DNA of 64,000 nt from Streptomonospora litoralis (lineage in GTDB: Bacteria > Actinomycetota > Actinomycetes > Streptosporangiales > Streptosporangiaceae). The stretch is from the NCBI RefSeq assembly GCF_004323735.1, contig NZ_CP036455.1:4459101-4523100 (forward strand), written 5' to 3'. The position numbers and the translations under genes were made by a program. Of the stretch, positions 63,007-64,000 are shown in pieces; position 1 is the first letter of the stretch, and the number at the start of each line of letters is the position of its first letter. A model generated the notes under the pieces. It was not told where the DNA came from. It did not search any database and worked only from the letters and a program-made list of their open reading frames with translations.

Positions 63007-64000
63007 GTGGACAACGACACCCGCGCCTCCGCCGTTATCGTCGAGCCCGCCGCCGGACCGCGCCGAGGCATCGGACTGGACGAGTTCCGACTGGCCGACG
63101 GTTTCTGGGAACGGATGCAGCGGTCGAATTCGCGCAACACCCTGCGCCACTGCCTGGACTGGATGGACCGGCTGGGTTGGACCGCGAACTTCGACCGGGT
63201 GTCGGAGGGCGCGACCGAGGACTCCCGCCCGGGGTGGCAGTTCTCCGATTCCGAGATATACAAGTTGCTGGAGGCCCTGGCCTGGGAATACGGCCGTACA
63301 GGCGAAGCCTGGGTGAATGCGCTGCTCGAATCGCTCGTCGACCGGGTCGCCGCGGCGCAGGACGGCGACGGCTACCTCAACACGTGCTTCGGACACGCCG
63401 GACAGCAGCCTCGCTACTCCGACCTGGCATCGGGACACGAGCTGTACTGCACGGGCCACCTGCTGCAGGCCGCCGCCGCGCGGGCGCGCACCGTCGGGCC
63501 GGACAAACTCGTGGAGGTCGCCCGCCGAGCCGCCGATCAGGTATGCCGCCAGTTCGGACCGGACGGCCGCGCGGGCCTGTGCGGGCACCCGGAGATCGAG
63601 CTCGGCCTCGCCGAGTTGGGGCGCGTCTTGCACGAACCCCGCTATACCGAGCAGGCGCGCTTGTTCGTGGAACGGCGCGGATACGGCACGCTGAAAGCGA
63701 TCCCGCTGTTGGACGCGTCCTACTTCCAGGACGACGTCCCCGTACGCGCGGCGGCGGTGTGGCGGGGCCACGCGGTGCGAGCGCTCTACCTGGCGGCCGG
63801 GGCAGCCGACGTGGCCGCTGACACGGGCGACACGGGGCTGCTGGAGGCCGTCGAGCGGCAGTGGGAGCGCACGGTCGAGCGACGCACCTACCTGACCGGC
63901 GGCATGGGCTCGCGCCATCAGGACGAGGGCTTCGGCGAGGACTGGGAGTTGCCGCCGGACCGCGCCTACTCCGAGACGTGCGCGGGGATCGCCTCCGTCA
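63007..64000 (+). CDS. GH127 beta-L-arabinofuranosidase family protein, N-terminal part
   Basis: Cytoplasmic enzyme of the DUF1680/GH127 family that releases beta-L-arabinofuranose. Visible are DGFWERMQRSNSRNTL, an all-helical (alpha/alpha)6 body with DGDGYLNTCF and SGHELYCTGHLLQAAAA, TYLTGGMGSRHQDEGFGEDW and the start of the SETCAGIAS motif. The zinc/Cys catalytic triplet lies beyond the window edge. The start is GTG, 3 bases after the permease stop codon, with AAGGA upstream. The protein has 331 residues here; full length is normally about 650. Transport plus intracellular cleavage fits an L-arabinofuranoside pathway. Confidence 0.92.
   Translation, partial: MDNDTRASAVIVEPAAGPRRGIGLDEFRLADGFWERMQRSNSRNTLRHCLDWMDRLGWTANFDRVSEGATEDSRPGWQFSDSEIYKLLEALAWEYGRTGEAWVNALLESLVDRVAAAQDGDGYLNTCFGHAGQQPRYSDLASGHELYCTGHLLQAAAARARTVGPDKLVEVARRAADQVCRQFGPDGRAGLCGHPEIELGLAELGRVLHEPRYTEQARLFVERRGYGTLKAIPLLDASYFQDDVPVRAAAVWRGHAVRALYLAAGAADVAADTGDTGLLEAVERQWERTVERRTYLTGGMGSRHQDEGFGEDWELPPDRAYSETCAGIASV

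Overview
The window is very high in G+C, its ORFs have strongly GC-biased third positions, and GTG/TTG starts are frequent. Together with the gene families present (lone CvnD-type GTPase, dxr-rseP-ispG block, STAND/LuxR regulators, secreted AA10 LPMO, CebR/CelR-type operator), this points to a filamentous actinomycete, most likely Nocardiopsaceae (Nocardiopsis, Streptomonospora or Thermobifida relatives). The family placement is inference. No rRNA, tRNA, CRISPR array or transposase gene was found.

Bases 1-18,000 look like a purine/ureide (or hydantoin) catabolic island. It holds a HyuA-type hydantoinase (cut by the left edge), a four-gene molybdenum hydroxylase operon (FAD, 2Fe-2S and Mo subunits plus a CoxG-like protein), an NCS2 nucleobase permease, a PucR regulator, and a divergent operon DUF2877-FdrA-DUF1116 that matches the E. 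coli FdrA/YlbE/YlbF oxamate carbamoyltransferase set. Embedded in it are SecA2, a CvnD-like GTPase, a broken SH3-like remnant and a secreted AA10 LPMO.

Bases 18,100-27,400 hold an atypical histidyl-tRNA synthetase, two tandem paralogous ATPase/TPR/LuxR regulators with structured spacers, a truncated adenylate-forming pseudoenzyme and an HSL-type esterase. Bases 27,400-35,200 hold an RsbW-like ATPase, a CooC/MinD-like ATPase and a family-5 ABC importer. The last two are each preceded by a palindrome with the same CGAT-N-ATCG core, which suggests one Fur-family metalloregulator.

Bases 35,200-43,850 read leftward: dxr-rseP, ispG, a secreted hydrolase, a GNAT protein, and ackA preceded by a decayed, frameshifted pta tail. 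Next come a secreted trypsin-like protease, a 1.34-kb gene-less element bounded by near-identical 15-bp inverted repeats exactly between two convergent genes, a GltS-type symporter, a PBP4-type carboxypeptidase (probably leaderless), a putative 3-methyladenine glycosylase and a membrane-anchored beta-lactamase-like hydrolase.

The right end is a carbohydrate region: a GH1 beta-glucosidase with a perfect CebR/CelR box, a stand-alone HsdR-N-like protein, a secreted phospholipase A2, then a divergent sugar regulon. That regulon has a secreted clan-A glycosidase with a C-terminal carbohydrate-binding module facing LacI, a sugar ABC importer and GH127 (cut by the right edge). Two perfect copies and one near copy of a LacI operator lie between the divergent genes. 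GH127 suggests L-arabinofuranoside use.
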